Below, piece by piece: positions 44,855-53,590 of a stretch of DNA of 64,000 nt (position 1 is the stretch's first letter; each line of letters begins with the position of its first letter). The notes below the pieces were generated by a model. It was not told where the DNA came from. It made no database searches and worked only from the letters and a program-made list of their open reading frames with translations. Source of the stretch: Tenggerimyces flavus (GTDB lineage: Bacteria > Actinomycetota > Actinomycetes > Propionibacteriales > Actinopolymorphaceae); NCBI RefSeq assembly GCF_016907715.1, contig NZ_JAFBCM010000001.1, forward strand, positions 3,100,001 through 3,164,000, written 5' to 3'. The translations under genes and the position numbers were made by a program.

Positions 44855-45226
44855 GGGGGTGAACGGTTTCGACATCGTGCGATCGCTTCAGGAGAAGCGG
44901 GCCGAGGATCCAGGGTTATCTCGTTAACGATCTCTGGAAACCAATAAGTGCCAATAACACGCGCACTAACTTCGCTCTCGCTGCCTAAAGCGAGCTAACG
45001 CGAAGGGTCAGCCCGGGGACGCCTTCGACCCGGTTCCTGGCCTCAGCTAGAGGGCTTACCTGCTCGGATCGGCCGCGGGGCCGAGTGGGGACATCTACGG
45101 CGGCTGGGCCTGTCGGCGAACTTGCCTGTGAGAGCGCCGGGGCCGAGTAGAACGACTTTGCAGGCTGCGCCCGGAGAAGACCTGGAACATCGACGATGGA
45201 CGGGGGTTCAATTCCCCCCACCTCCA
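44855..45226 (+). ncRNA. ssrA: Transfer-messenger RNA (tmRNA)
   Basis: The 5' end GGGGGTGAACGGTTTCGAC and the 3' end GGTTCAATTCCCCCCACCTCCA form the tRNA-like domain; the acceptor arms GGGGGTG and CACCTCC pair over 7 positions (one G-U). The tag frame at 44950-44988 reads ANNTRTNFALAA and ends TAA, with the ALAA degradation signal. The 3' CCA is not encoded. tmRNA with SmpB rescues ribosomes stalled on broken mRNA and tags the product for proteolysis. Length, about 372 bases, is normal for actinobacteria. Confidence 0.96.
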
Positions 45227-45227
45227 C

Positions 45228-46353
45228 GCGGTGCGGAGCGACGCGTGCCGGCTAAAAGCGCCGGCCGCGTCTCCGCGTCATTTCCCCCGGGGGGACGACC
45301 CCCCGGACCCCCCACGGTGCCGGCTCGTGGCCGCCCCACGGGGTTGCTCTTGTCGACACCAGCGTTTGGGCCCCTTCGGGGCCCTTTTGCGGTGCGGAGC
45401 GACGCGTGCCGGCTAAAAGCGCCGGCCGCGTCTCCGCGTCATTTCCCCCGGGGGGACGACCCCCCGGACCCCCCACGGTGCCGGCTCGTGGCCGCCCCAC
45501 GGGGTTGCTCTTGTCGACACCAGCGTTTGGGCCCCTTCGGGGCCCTTTTGCGGTGCGGAGCGACGCGTGCCGGCTAAAAGCGCCGGCCGCGTCTCCGCGT
45601 CATTTCCCCCGGGGGGACGACCCCCCGGACCCCCCACGGTGCCGGCTCGTGGCCGCCCCACGGGGTTGCTCTTGTCGACACCAGCGTTTGGGCCCCTTCG
45701 GGGCCCTTTTGCGGTGCGGAGCGACGCGTGCCGGCTAAAAGCGCCGGCCGCGTCTCCGCGTCATTTCCCCCGGGGGGACGACCCCCCGGACCCCCCACGG
45801 TGCCGGCTCGTGGCCGCCCCACGGGGTTGCTCTTGTCGACACCAGCGTTTGGGCCCCTTCGGGGCCCTTTTGCGGTGCGGAGCGACGCGTGCCGGCTAAA
45901 AGCGCCGGCCGCGTCTCCGCGTCATTTCCCCCGGGGGGACGACCCCCCGGACCCCCCACGGTGCCGGCTCGTGGCCGCCCCACGGGGTTGCTCTTGTCGA
46001 CACCAGCGTTTGGGCCCCTTCGGGGCCCTTTTGCGGTGCGGAGCGACGCGTGCCGGCTAAAAGCGCCGGCCGCGTCTCCGCGTCATTTCCCCCGGGGGGA
46101 CGACCCCCCGGACCCCCCACGGTGCCGGCTCGTGGCCGCCCCACGGGGTTGCTCTTGTCGACACCAGCGTTTGGGCCCCTTCGGGGCCCTTTTGCGGTGC
46201 GGAGCGACGCGTGCCGGCTAAAAGCGCCGGCCGCGTCTCCGCGTCATTTCCCCCGGGGGGACGACCCCCCGGACCCCCCACGGTGCCGGCTCGTGGCCGC
46301 CCCACGGGGTTGCTCTTGTCGACACCAGCATTTGGGCCCCTCGGGGCCTTTTT
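45228..46353 (+). repeat. Seven tandem 161-bp units directly after ssrA
   Basis: Units start at 45228, 45389, 45550, 45711, 45872, 46033 and 46194. The first six appear identical; the seventh has a G-to-A change and loses single bases near its end. Each unit holds three hairpins: GACGCG-GCCGGC / GCCGGC-CGCGTC around TAAAAGC; CCGGGGGG / CCCCCCGG around ACGA; and GGGCCCC / GGGGCCC around TTC followed by TTTT. 161 is not a multiple of 3, so the array is not a repeated protein domain and the short ORFs seen in it are incidental. It begins 1 base after the tmRNA end. Confidence 0.95.
45368..45388 (+). terminator. Intrinsic terminator of ssrA (repeated once per 161-bp unit)
   Basis: A perfect 7-base-pair stem GGGCCCC-TTC-GGGGCCC followed by TTTT. 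It is the first of seven equivalent terminators at a spacing of 161 bases; the last (about 46334-46352) is altered to GGCCCC-TC-GGGGCC with five T. It should stop tmRNA transcription. Confidence 0.85.
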
Positions 46354-46495
46354 CGTTGCTGCCTGCGTTCAGGTCTGGCGGAGGCCAGTTTGGGCGTGGG
46401 GTGGTCGATTGGTCGAATGACAGCTACCTTCACCCTCATTGGGTTCGTTACGCTCTGTGCGCACTGTTGCGGACAGTAAGCAGATGGTGAGCGGT

Positions 46496-47626
46496 ATGGG
46501 CAAGCGCGCGGACGTCGACGCGATCGTGGTCGGCGGTGGGCTGATGGGGGCGGCCACCGCATGGGCGCTCGCCGGACGCGGGCGGTCCGTCGTTCTGATG
46601 GAGGCCCACGAGTTCGGGCACAAGGGCGGCAGCTCGCACGGCAGCGCCAGGATCTTCCGGCGCGCCTATCCCGACCCGATGTACGTCAAGCTCACGGGCA
46701 AAGCCGGCGAGCTGTGGCGCGAGCTCGAGCACCAGACCGGCGAACAGCTGCTCACCCTCACAGGCGGCCTCGACCACGGCGCCTCCCGCGGGCCGAAGGC
46801 GCTCACCGACGTCCTCAAGGCCTCCCGCGTCCAAGCCGAGCTGCTCGACCAGACCGAGGCCCAGGCGCGATGGCCCGGCATGGTCTTCGACGGTCCCGTC
46901 ATGTTCCACCCCGAAGCCGGGGTCATCGACGCCGAACGAGCCGTCCACGCGATGATCAAGCAGGCCAGAGCCGACGGCGCCCTCGTACGCGAGAACGCAC
47001 CCGTCCACAAGATCGAGCTCGCCGACGACCTCGCCTGGGTGCACACCCGCGAGGAGTCCTGGACCGCCACCACCGTCGTCTCCGCGGCCGGCGCCTGGAC
47101 CACCGACCTGCTCGCAGGCCTTGTCACGCTCCCGCCGCTCCGCGTCACCCAGGAGTCGGTCTTCCACTTCGGCCTCGCCGACCCGTCGGTCGAGTGGCCG
47201 ACGTTCATCTACCGCGACGGCGTCGCCGGCAACGTCACGTTCTACGGCGTACCCGCCGGGCGCGACGGCGGCCGACCGGGCGTGATCAAGATCGGCGAGC
47301 ACGAGAACGGCACCGTCACCACCGCCGACACCCGCACCGGAACGATCGACCCCGCCGCCCGCCAACGCGTCGTCGACTACGTGACCAAACGCCTGCCCGG
47401 CCTCGAGGCCGGCCCGTTCAACGAGGCCTCCTGCCTCTACACCTGGACGCAGTCCGAGGACTGGGTCCTCGACCGGTACGGCAACATCGTCGTCTGCTCA
47501 CCCTGCTCCGGCCACGGCGCCAAGTTCGCCCCGCTGGTCGGCCAGCTCACCGCGGACCTGGCGACCGGCGAACGCCTCGAGACCCCTCTCGCCAAGCGCT
47601 TCTCGCTCAGAACCCATCTCCACTAG
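46496..47626 (+). CDS. FAD-dependent amine oxidase, sarcosine/N-methyltryptophan oxidase-like
   Basis: 376 residues. N-terminal FAD-binding VVGGGLMGAATAWALAG, then GSSHGSARIFRRAY, a typical MSOX/MTOX segment. The cysteine of SCLYTWTQSEDWVLDRYGN corresponds to the covalent FAD attachment site of monomeric sarcosine oxidase, and SGHGAKFAPLVG is the second FAD motif. It oxidises an N-methyl amino acid to release formaldehyde and peroxide. ATG 46496 is chosen; ATG 46484 is possible and neither has a strong SD. Its TAG at 47624-47626 lies in the CTAG where an IS element has inserted. Confidence 0.87.
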   Translation: MGKRADVDAIVVGGGLMGAATAWALAGRGRSVVLMEAHEFGHKGGSSHGSARIFRRAYPDPMYVKLTGKAGELWRELEHQTGEQLLTLTGGLDHGASRGPKALTDVLKASRVQAELLDQTEAQARWPGMVFDGPVMFHPEAGVIDAERAVHAMIKQARADGALVRENAPVHKIELADDLAWVHTREESWTATTVVSAAGAWTTDLLAGLVTLPPLRVTQESVFHFGLADPSVEWPTFIYRDGVAGNVTFYGVPAGRDGGRPGVIKIGEHENGTVTTADTRTGTIDPAARQRVVDYVTKRLPGLEAGPFNEASCLYTWTQSEDWVLDRYGNIVVCSPCSGHGAKFAPLVGQLTADLATGERLETPLAKRFSLRTHLH

Positions 47627-48668
47627 ATGATCGATTCCAAGGGGTGTGGTTCGGCGTGGTGAGTGTTGGCTGAGGTGGAGGGTGTCCAGGATCGGCGTTG
47701 CTTACCCGACGCCGATCTCGTGGAGACCTTCGTGGACGCTGACCTGGACACCCTCGCGACAGCACTGTACGTGCGGACCGATGATTGGTTGAAGTCGGCG
47801 CCGGAACGAGCGCCATGGCGTCCTGCGGTGGGGATCGTTCCGAAGATCAGTGACGCTGAACTGGTCACCTTGGCGGTGATGCAGGCACTGCTCGGACACA
47901 CCAGCGAGGCGCGCTGGTTGCGCTATGCCCGGAGCCACCTGCGGGCGTTGTTCCCGTATCTGCCCAAGCAGCCCGGTTACAACAAGCGGCTGCGGCGGTT
48001 GGGCTCGACGATCGGTTGGTTGGTCGGGGTGCTGGCCCGCGACACCACGATGTGGACCGACGATGTGTGGGTGGTCGACTCGACTCCGGTCGAGTGCGGT
48101 CGATCACGCGAGACCGCGCGTCGTTCCGATCTGGCCGGTTGGGCTGAGTACGGCTACTGCGCCAGCCACTCCCGCTTCTTTTGGGGACTGCGGCTGCATC
48201 TGCTGTGCACCCTGCACGGGCTACCGGTCGGGTTCGCCCTGACCGGAGCGAAGGCCGACGAACGTCAGATCCTGCTCGGCGTCCTCCACGCCGACCCCGA
48301 CCTGACCACCGGGAGGGTCGGGCAGATCGTGATCGCGGACAAGAACTACTACGGCCGCGAGTTCGAGACCGCCCTGGCCGACGCCGGCCTCCACCTGCTC
48401 CGCCCGACCCGCAAAGGCGAAACCCCACGGGCAGGCGCCGAGTTCTTCCAACCGCTACGACAAGTCATCGAGTCGATCAACGACACCTTCAAAGGCCAAC
48501 TCGACCTCGAACACCACGGCGGCCACACCCCCGCAGGCGTCTGGGTCCGCGTCCTCCAACGCGTCCTGGCCATGACTACCGCGATCTGGCACAACGATCA
48601 CACCAGCCAACCGATCAAGCGATCACTCCTGGCCTACGACCACTAACCCCTTGGAATCGATCATCTAG
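47623..48668 (+). mobile_element. IS982-family insertion sequence at a CTAG target
   Basis: A transposase gene is flanked by perfect inverted ends, which begin CTAGATGATCGATTCCAAGG at the left (47623) and are mirrored at the right (48646-48668), 23 bases in total. If the palindromic CTAG is the duplicated target, the element proper is 47627-48664 (1038 bp) with 19-base ends. The identical ends and intact transposase suggest a recent insertion. It lies between the convergent amine oxidase and 5'-nucleotidase genes. Confidence 0.88.
47663..48646 (+). CDS. IS982-family DDE transposase
   Basis: 327 residues, intact. The helical N-terminal region has WLRYARSHLRALFPYLPKQ, usual for IS982 transposases. 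Catalytic acidic residues are in VVDSTPVE, VIADKNYYG and a late ESINDTFKGQLDLE. It cuts and joins the IS ends. Start is GTG 47663 just inside the left end; the TAA stop is within the right inverted repeat. Confidence 0.9.
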   Translation: MLAEVEGVQDRRCLPDADLVETFVDADLDTLATALYVRTDDWLKSAPERAPWRPAVGIVPKISDAELVTLAVMQALLGHTSEARWLRYARSHLRALFPYLPKQPGYNKRLRRLGSTIGWLVGVLARDTTMWTDDVWVVDSTPVECGRSRETARRSDLAGWAEYGYCASHSRFFWGLRLHLLCTLHGLPVGFALTGAKADERQILLGVLHADPDLTTGRVGQIVIADKNYYGREFETALADAGLHLLRPTRKGETPRAGAEFFQPLRQVIESINDTFKGQLDLEHHGGHTPAGVWVRVLQRVLAMTTAIWHNDHTSQPIKRSLLAYDH

Positions 48669-49587
48669 ACGGCTCGTTCGCGACGCCGTACGGGATGTGC
48701 ACCCCCGCGACGAAGTCGGCGAAATGCGTCCTCTGGTCGTCGAAGAAGATGTGCGGCCGCAGCACCTCCAACACGCGCGCCTTCTCGATCCCGCCCAGGA
48801 AGAACGCGTCGTTGACCTGGACGCCCCAGTCCCGCAACGAGTGGATCGCACGATCGAGCGCGGGAGCGCTGCGTGCCGTGACGAGGGCGATCCGCAGCCG
48901 CGGAACGTAGGTGCCGGTCGAGAGCCGACGCTCCTCCTCGAGCGCTTGGATCGCGTTCAGCTTGGCGAGCAGCGGCTGCAACGGGCCCTTGGCCAGCGCC
49001 TCGAACCGGCGGCTCAGCTCGTGCTCGTGGTACGGCGCGAGGTCGCCGGCCGAACGGTAGACGCGTTCGGACTCGTCGCTGGCGAGCACCCCGTCGAAGT
49101 CGAACGCGACCCGCAGCTCACGGTCGGCTTCGTCGTAGACGGCTGCCGACGGCAGGACGTGGCCAGCCGGACAGCCGGCCGCGATGGCGGCGTCGACGTC
49201 CGCCCGGTTCCCGGAGAGGAACAGGGACATCTCGAACGCGGGGATGTACGCGTAGGGAGCCTTGCCCTGGGTGAACGCGGAGCGGGTGATGTCCAGGCCA
49301 TGGGTCGCGATCGATCGCAACACCCGCAGGCCAGTGGTCGGGTCGTTCTTCGACAGCACGATCACCTCGACCAGGCCGTCGCCCGGGCGGAGGTCGTTCA
49401 GCGCGAGCAGCCGTTGCACGAACGGGAACGCCACGCCCGGCCGCAACGTGTCGTCGACCCGTTCGTCCTGGTAGACGCGGTACGCGACCTCGCCGTGCGA
49501 ACGGAAGTACGCATCGGACTCCGCCAGGTCGAAGAGCGCACTCGACGCCACACCCACCACGAGCCGGGAGCTCAACTCATAAGCCAC
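48661..49587 (-). CDS. Cytosolic 5'-nucleotidase I-like protein
   Basis: 308 residues of the cN-I (5_nucleotid) family: LVVGVASSALFDLAESDAYF at the start, VIVLSKNDPTTGLRVLRSI, the HAD-type Asp motif AFDFDGVLASDESERVY, and FFDDQRTHF. It should remove phosphate from nucleoside monophosphates. The last Arg codon and TGA come from the IS end; without the IS the frame would continue a few codons (reading SSGDGF then stop) into the 3' end of the amine oxidase gene. So the IS changed only the last residues. Confidence 0.87.
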   Translation of the reverse strand: MAYELSSRLVVGVASSALFDLAESDAYFRSHGEVAYRVYQDERVDDTLRPGVAFPFVQRLLALNDLRPGDGLVEVIVLSKNDPTTGLRVLRSIATHGLDITRSAFTQGKAPYAYIPAFEMSLFLSGNRADVDAAIAAGCPAGHVLPSAAVYDEADRELRVAFDFDGVLASDESERVYRSAGDLAPYHEHELSRRFEALAKGPLQPLLAKLNAIQALEEERRLSTGTYVPRLRIALVTARSAPALDRAIHSLRDWGVQVNDAFFLGGIEKARVLEVLRPHIFFDDQRTHFADFVAGVHIPYGVANEPSR

Positions 49588-49690
49588 GCCCCTATCATCC
49601 GGTCAACCTGCGGAATCCGACGATCTTCGCCACCTGAGCCCCCTACTGTGTGCTCGGGGATCGTGTCTAGCCGTCACTAGGAGGCCCCGG

Positions 49691-52600
49691 ATGTCCGACC
49701 GGCCGGTCGAGCCCAGCCTGCCCGTCGAGGAGATCCGGCTCGCGGTCGTCCTCAACGGCGGCGTGAGTCTCGCGATCTGGATGGGCGGCGCGACGCTCGA
49801 GATCGACCGCCTGACCAGGCGCGAAGGACCGTACGCCGCGCTGCTCGACCTGATGGGCTCCGAGGCCCGCGCCGACGTCATCACCGGTTCCAGCGCCGGC
49901 GGCATCAACGGCGCGTTCCTCTCGGTCGCCCAGGTCAGTGTCAACGCCGACTTGCGGCTGCTCCGCGACTTATGGGCTGACCAGGGCCGCCTCGAAAGTA
50001 TGTTCCGCAAGCCGTTCCGTGGCAGTCCCACCTCACTTTTGCAGGGGGACGAATACTTTCTGCCCAGGCTGCGCGACGCCTTCCGGCAGCTGGCACGACG
50101 TTGGAACCCCCGCCCGATCGACGAACGTCCCGTCGACCTCACCATCACGACCTCGCTGCTCACCGGCGCACAGCGCGTCACGGTCGACTCGCTCGGCCAG
50201 CCGCTCAAGCAGACCACCCACGACGAGACGTTCAGCTTCCGCCGCGGCCCGACCGCGCGCACGTTGGTGAACGGGCAGTGGCAGACGCCCGACGACTTCT
50301 CAGCCGAACGGATCGAGGCCACCGTCGACAAGCTGGCGCTCGCGGCCAGGAGCACGGCGAGCTTCCCGCTGGCGTTCGAGCCGTCGTTCATCCCGGTCGT
50401 GTTCGACGGCTCCGACACCACCAACGGGCGGCCGAACATGGCGAACGCCGTCTCTTGGGCCGAGGCCGACCGGTCCGGCGGCGTACGTGACCTGTCCCGC
50501 TACACCGTCGACGGCGGGCTGCTCGTCAACACACCCACCCAGGCCGCGCTCGAGGCGATCGACAAGATGCCGGCGAGCGACTCCGTACGGCGGGTCATGC
50601 TCGTCGTCCACCCGCACGCCGGCCTTCCCAGTGCGGCCCGCGCCGACGACCCGAACGACCCGCCGACCGTCGCCGAGGCCGCGTCGATGATCCTCGGCGC
50701 GCGGTCGAGCCAGAGCAACAAGTCGTTCGTCGACGAGGTCGAGCGGTACAGCCGCGAGGCGACCGCGCGCCGCGGCGGGCTGCGCGACGTGCTCGTCAAC
50801 CTCGCCCGCGCGGGGTCGACGCCGATGCCGGAGCGCCTGTTCGACCTGGCCGAGCCGCTGCAGCCGCACTACCGCGAGCTGCGCATCCGCGAGGAGGCCA
50901 GCGAGATCGCGGACCGGACGCCGAGCCAGCCGGGGTGGCCGTGGGACCGCGTCCGCGAGGCCGCGGAGCAGGCGCAACGTTCGTACGCCGTCGCCGCGCT
51001 CCCGCCCGGCATCCCGGTCCGCGGCGAGCTGCCGTACGCGCCGTCGCACTGGACCTGGCGGACGGCGCTCGACTGGTCCACGCTCACGCCCGGCGCGCAC
51101 GCGCCGACCGCCGACAGCGAGACCTGGAAGGACGGAACGTCCTGGGGCTGGGGGCTGCCGATCCTCGACCAGCTCTCCGACGCGCTGCTCGACGTCATCG
51201 CGCTCGTCTTCCGGGTCGCGAGCCCGGAGGTCATGGCGGAGGTGTACGAGAAGGCGCTGCGCAAACGGCTGCACGAGATCCGGGGCAAGCTCGCCGACCT
51301 GCACGCCGAGATCGACACGGCGGTGTTCACGCCGGGCGCCGAGGAACCGTCGGCCGAGCATTGGCGCGAGCGGCTCGAGGAGTACGCGACGCAGCTGGTC
51401 GGTACCTCGTCGACCCTCGGCGCGCGAACGCTGGAGCAGGCTCGGGACCTCGCGCGGCTCGCGCTGGAGACCTGCCCGTACCTGCGCGACCCGATGGGCG
51501 CGACGCCGAGCGAGGCCCGCACCATGCAGGCCTGGTGCGACCTGCTCGACTCCGACGCGCTGCCGGGCGAGCCCGCCGACGCGGTGACCAGGACGCTCGG
51601 GCGGCTGATCGCGCTGATGGTGTGCGCGACCTGCATCGCCGAACCGCCGCAGACCCGCGGCGGACCGGTGCAGCTCGTGCAGCTGAGCCTGCACACGCCG
51701 AACGCGTTCGTCGAACACAGCACGGAGCCGGACGACAAGGTGGGCGGCGCGTCCGTGCACCGCTTCGGCGGTTTCCTCAAGGAGTCTTGGCGAATCAACG
51801 ACTGGACGTGGGGTCGGCTGGACGCGGCGACGGCGTTGGCTCGTACGGTCGCCGACCCGCGGCGGCTGCGGCGGCTCGCGTTGCTGCGCGGCGAACGGAG
51901 TGCGGCGCTGGTCTCGGAGGACTTCGCCTCGCTGACGGCCAACCTGTTCGGGGTGACCGCCGACGAGCAGCTGCCAGAGGTCGTCCGCGAGTGCGGCGCG
52001 CGGGCACTGGCGGAGCTGCACGCATTGTCGGAGCGCGATCCGTCGGAGGAGGACGGGCGCTACCTGCCCTGGTTGGCGGAGTACGTCGCGTGGGCGTTGC
52101 ACATCGAGATCGTGCTCGAGGAGCTGCCCGCGCTCGCACGCGCGATCCACGCCGACCGCGCGGAGGGTGCGAACAGGCGGAGCCGAGGACAGCTCTTCCT
52201 CGACTCCGAGGCCGTGCTGTTGGGGCAGGTGTCGCGGCTGAACCACGCGACGGCCGCCTCGGAACGGTTGAGTCTCGGTGTGCAGGCGTTGCGCGCGTTC
52301 GACCGGGCGGGCATCGGACGCGAGGACCTGTCGATCGAACGTGGCAGCGACCAGATGATCCGTACGGCGGCGACGGCCGCGGCGGTGGGCGTGACGCTGC
52401 TCGACAGCGACAAGGTCGGCATCCCGGCGGTGAAGGCCGTGACGCGGAGCGTGCGTGGTGCTTCGTTGTTGCCGTACTGGATGGTGTTCGGACTCACCCT
52501 GTCCGGCTCGGCGGCGCGGTTCGTTGCCCTTCTGGTGTTGGCGTTCGGCGGCATCTCGCTGAGCGTCGCGCTGGTCGCGGGGGCGCCGGGGTGGGTGACG

Positions 52601-53590
52601 GCGCTGGGCGTCGCGGCTTTGCTGACGACGTTCGGGTTCGCGGCGTTGCGTACGGGCACGTTGCTGCACGGGCTCGTCCTGCTGGCGCCAGTCTTACCGC
52701 TGACGGTGTACGCCGGGTTCCGCTGGGCCGACGACGACACCGGCAACGCCGCGGGCATCGTGATCGGTGCGGCGCTGGTCGTCGTCGGGTTCGTCGTGCT
52801 CGGGATGTTGGGCGTGCCGAGCCGTACGCCACCTGCGGTGATGTCGGACCTGACCGCGAAACTTGTTACCCGGTTGGGATTCCAGCCGCCGGTGTCGTTC
52901 ACGCGGACGCGGCTCGGACTGACCGCGGCCGCCGTCGTGGTGCTGTGCGCGTTGGTGGCGGTGATCGCGTGGTTGATCACCCGGTACGACGAGGACATCG
53001 CGGCGCAGTTCGTCGAGTGGTGGAACGCGCTGGGGTCGGCTTCGGGACGTTCGATCGGGCTGGTTCTGCTTGTTTTGTTGGGAATCGCGGTCGCGCTGGG
53101 CGGGCTTGCCGCCTCGTCGGGGAGCCGCTCGTTGCAGCGCTGGCAGGTGTCGTTGACCGGGATCGCGCCGCGGTTCCGGCGGCAGCGTACGTCGCACCCG
53201 GCGGCGCTGACGTCGTCGTGGGGTTGGTTGTACGGCGTGGTGTTCGCGGTGATCGCGGTGGCGATCGCGTTCGGCGGGGTGTCGCAGCCGTGGGCGCGGC
53301 TCGTGGTGTTCACGGCGACACCGTTCGCCCTTGTTTTGTTGGCGATCGTGACGTGGTGGCCGACGATGCGGGCGCGGAAGGACATCGAGGCGCGGCTGAA
53401 GCCGTATCTGGTGGCATTGAAGAACGCGGACGGTCGGGTCTCGGAGTCCGACGTCGCGCTGCGGCTGGCCGAGGACGAGCTCGCGTACAGCTTCCTCGTT
53501 CGTGTCGACAACCCCGACACGGCAACGGAGCGGATCGCGCTGACGTACCGGGGCTCGACGATGGCGGGGACGACGCCCCGCCCGATCTAG
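49691..53590 (+). CDS. Very large membrane patatin-like phospholipase
   Basis: 1299 residues. N-terminal patatin domain (about 14-290): oxyanion loop NGGVSLAIWMGG, nucleophile Ser68 in GSSAGG, catalytic Asp274 in VDGGLLVN. The middle region (about 380-930) is helical and resembles the DUF3376-containing patatin proteins of actinobacteria. The C-terminal part (about 930-1240) has several membrane segments, then a soluble end. A lipid acyl hydrolase at the membrane is likely. ATG 49691 has AGGAGG upstream. Its TAG shares CTAG with the convergent gene. Confidence 0.88.
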   Translation: MSDRPVEPSLPVEEIRLAVVLNGGVSLAIWMGGATLEIDRLTRREGPYAALLDLMGSEARADVITGSSAGGINGAFLSVAQVSVNADLRLLRDLWADQGRLESMFRKPFRGSPTSLLQGDEYFLPRLRDAFRQLARRWNPRPIDERPVDLTITTSLLTGAQRVTVDSLGQPLKQTTHDETFSFRRGPTARTLVNGQWQTPDDFSAERIEATVDKLALAARSTASFPLAFEPSFIPVVFDGSDTTNGRPNMANAVSWAEADRSGGVRDLSRYTVDGGLLVNTPTQAALEAIDKMPASDSVRRVMLVVHPHAGLPSAARADDPNDPPTVAEAASMILGARSSQSNKSFVDEVERYSREATARRGGLRDVLVNLARAGSTPMPERLFDLAEPLQPHYRELRIREEASEIADRTPSQPGWPWDRVREAAEQAQRSYAVAALPPGIPVRGELPYAPSHWTWRTALDWSTLTPGAHAPTADSETWKDGTSWGWGLPILDQLSDALLDVIALVFRVASPEVMAEVYEKALRKRLHEIRGKLADLHAEIDTAVFTPGAEEPSAEHWRERLEEYATQLVGTSSTLGARTLEQARDLARLALETCPYLRDPMGATPSEARTMQAWCDLLDSDALPGEPADAVTRTLGRLIALMVCATCIAEPPQTRGGPVQLVQLSLHTPNAFVEHSTEPDDKVGGASVHRFGGFLKESWRINDWTWGRLDAATALARTVADPRRLRRLALLRGERSAALVSEDFASLTANLFGVTADEQLPEVVRECGARALAELHALSERDPSEEDGRYLPWLAEYVAWALHIEIVLEELPALARAIHADRAEGANRRSRGQLFLDSEAVLLGQVSRLNHATAASERLSLGVQALRAFDRAGIGREDLSIERGSDQMIRTAATAAAVGVTLLDSDKVGIPAVKAVTRSVRGASLLPYWMVFGLTLSGSAARFVALLVLAFGGISLSVALVAGAPGWVTALGVAALLTTFGFAALRTGTLLHGLVLLAPVLPLTVYAGFRWADDDTGNAAGIVIGAALVVVGFVVLGMLGVPSRTPPAVMSDLTAKLVTRLGFQPPVSFTRTRLGLTAAAVVVLCALVAVIAWLITRYDEDIAAQFVEWWNALGSASGRSIGLVLLVLLGIAVALGGLAASSGSRSLQRWQVSLTGIAPRFRRQRTSHPAALTSSWGWLYGVVFAVIAVAIAFGGVSQPWARLVVFTATPFALVLLAIVTWWPTMRARKDIEARLKPYLVALKNADGRVSESDVALRLAEDELAYSFLVRVDNPDTATERIALTYRGSTMAGTTPRPI

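Noticed and set aside
45228..46353. CRISPR array
   Set aside because: There are no unique spacers; the entire 161-bp unit is repeated, and no cas genes are in the window.
45406..46490. A series of identical 110-residue open frames in the repeats
   Set aside because: Generated by the 161-bp repeats; the unit length is not a multiple of 3, each unit is full of hairpins, and no ribosome binding site precedes the starts.
45228..48668. Integrative element or prophage at the ssrA 3' end
   Set aside because: ssrA is a common integration site, but there is no integrase, no second copy of the tmRNA 3' end and no phage genes; the IS element is a separate event.
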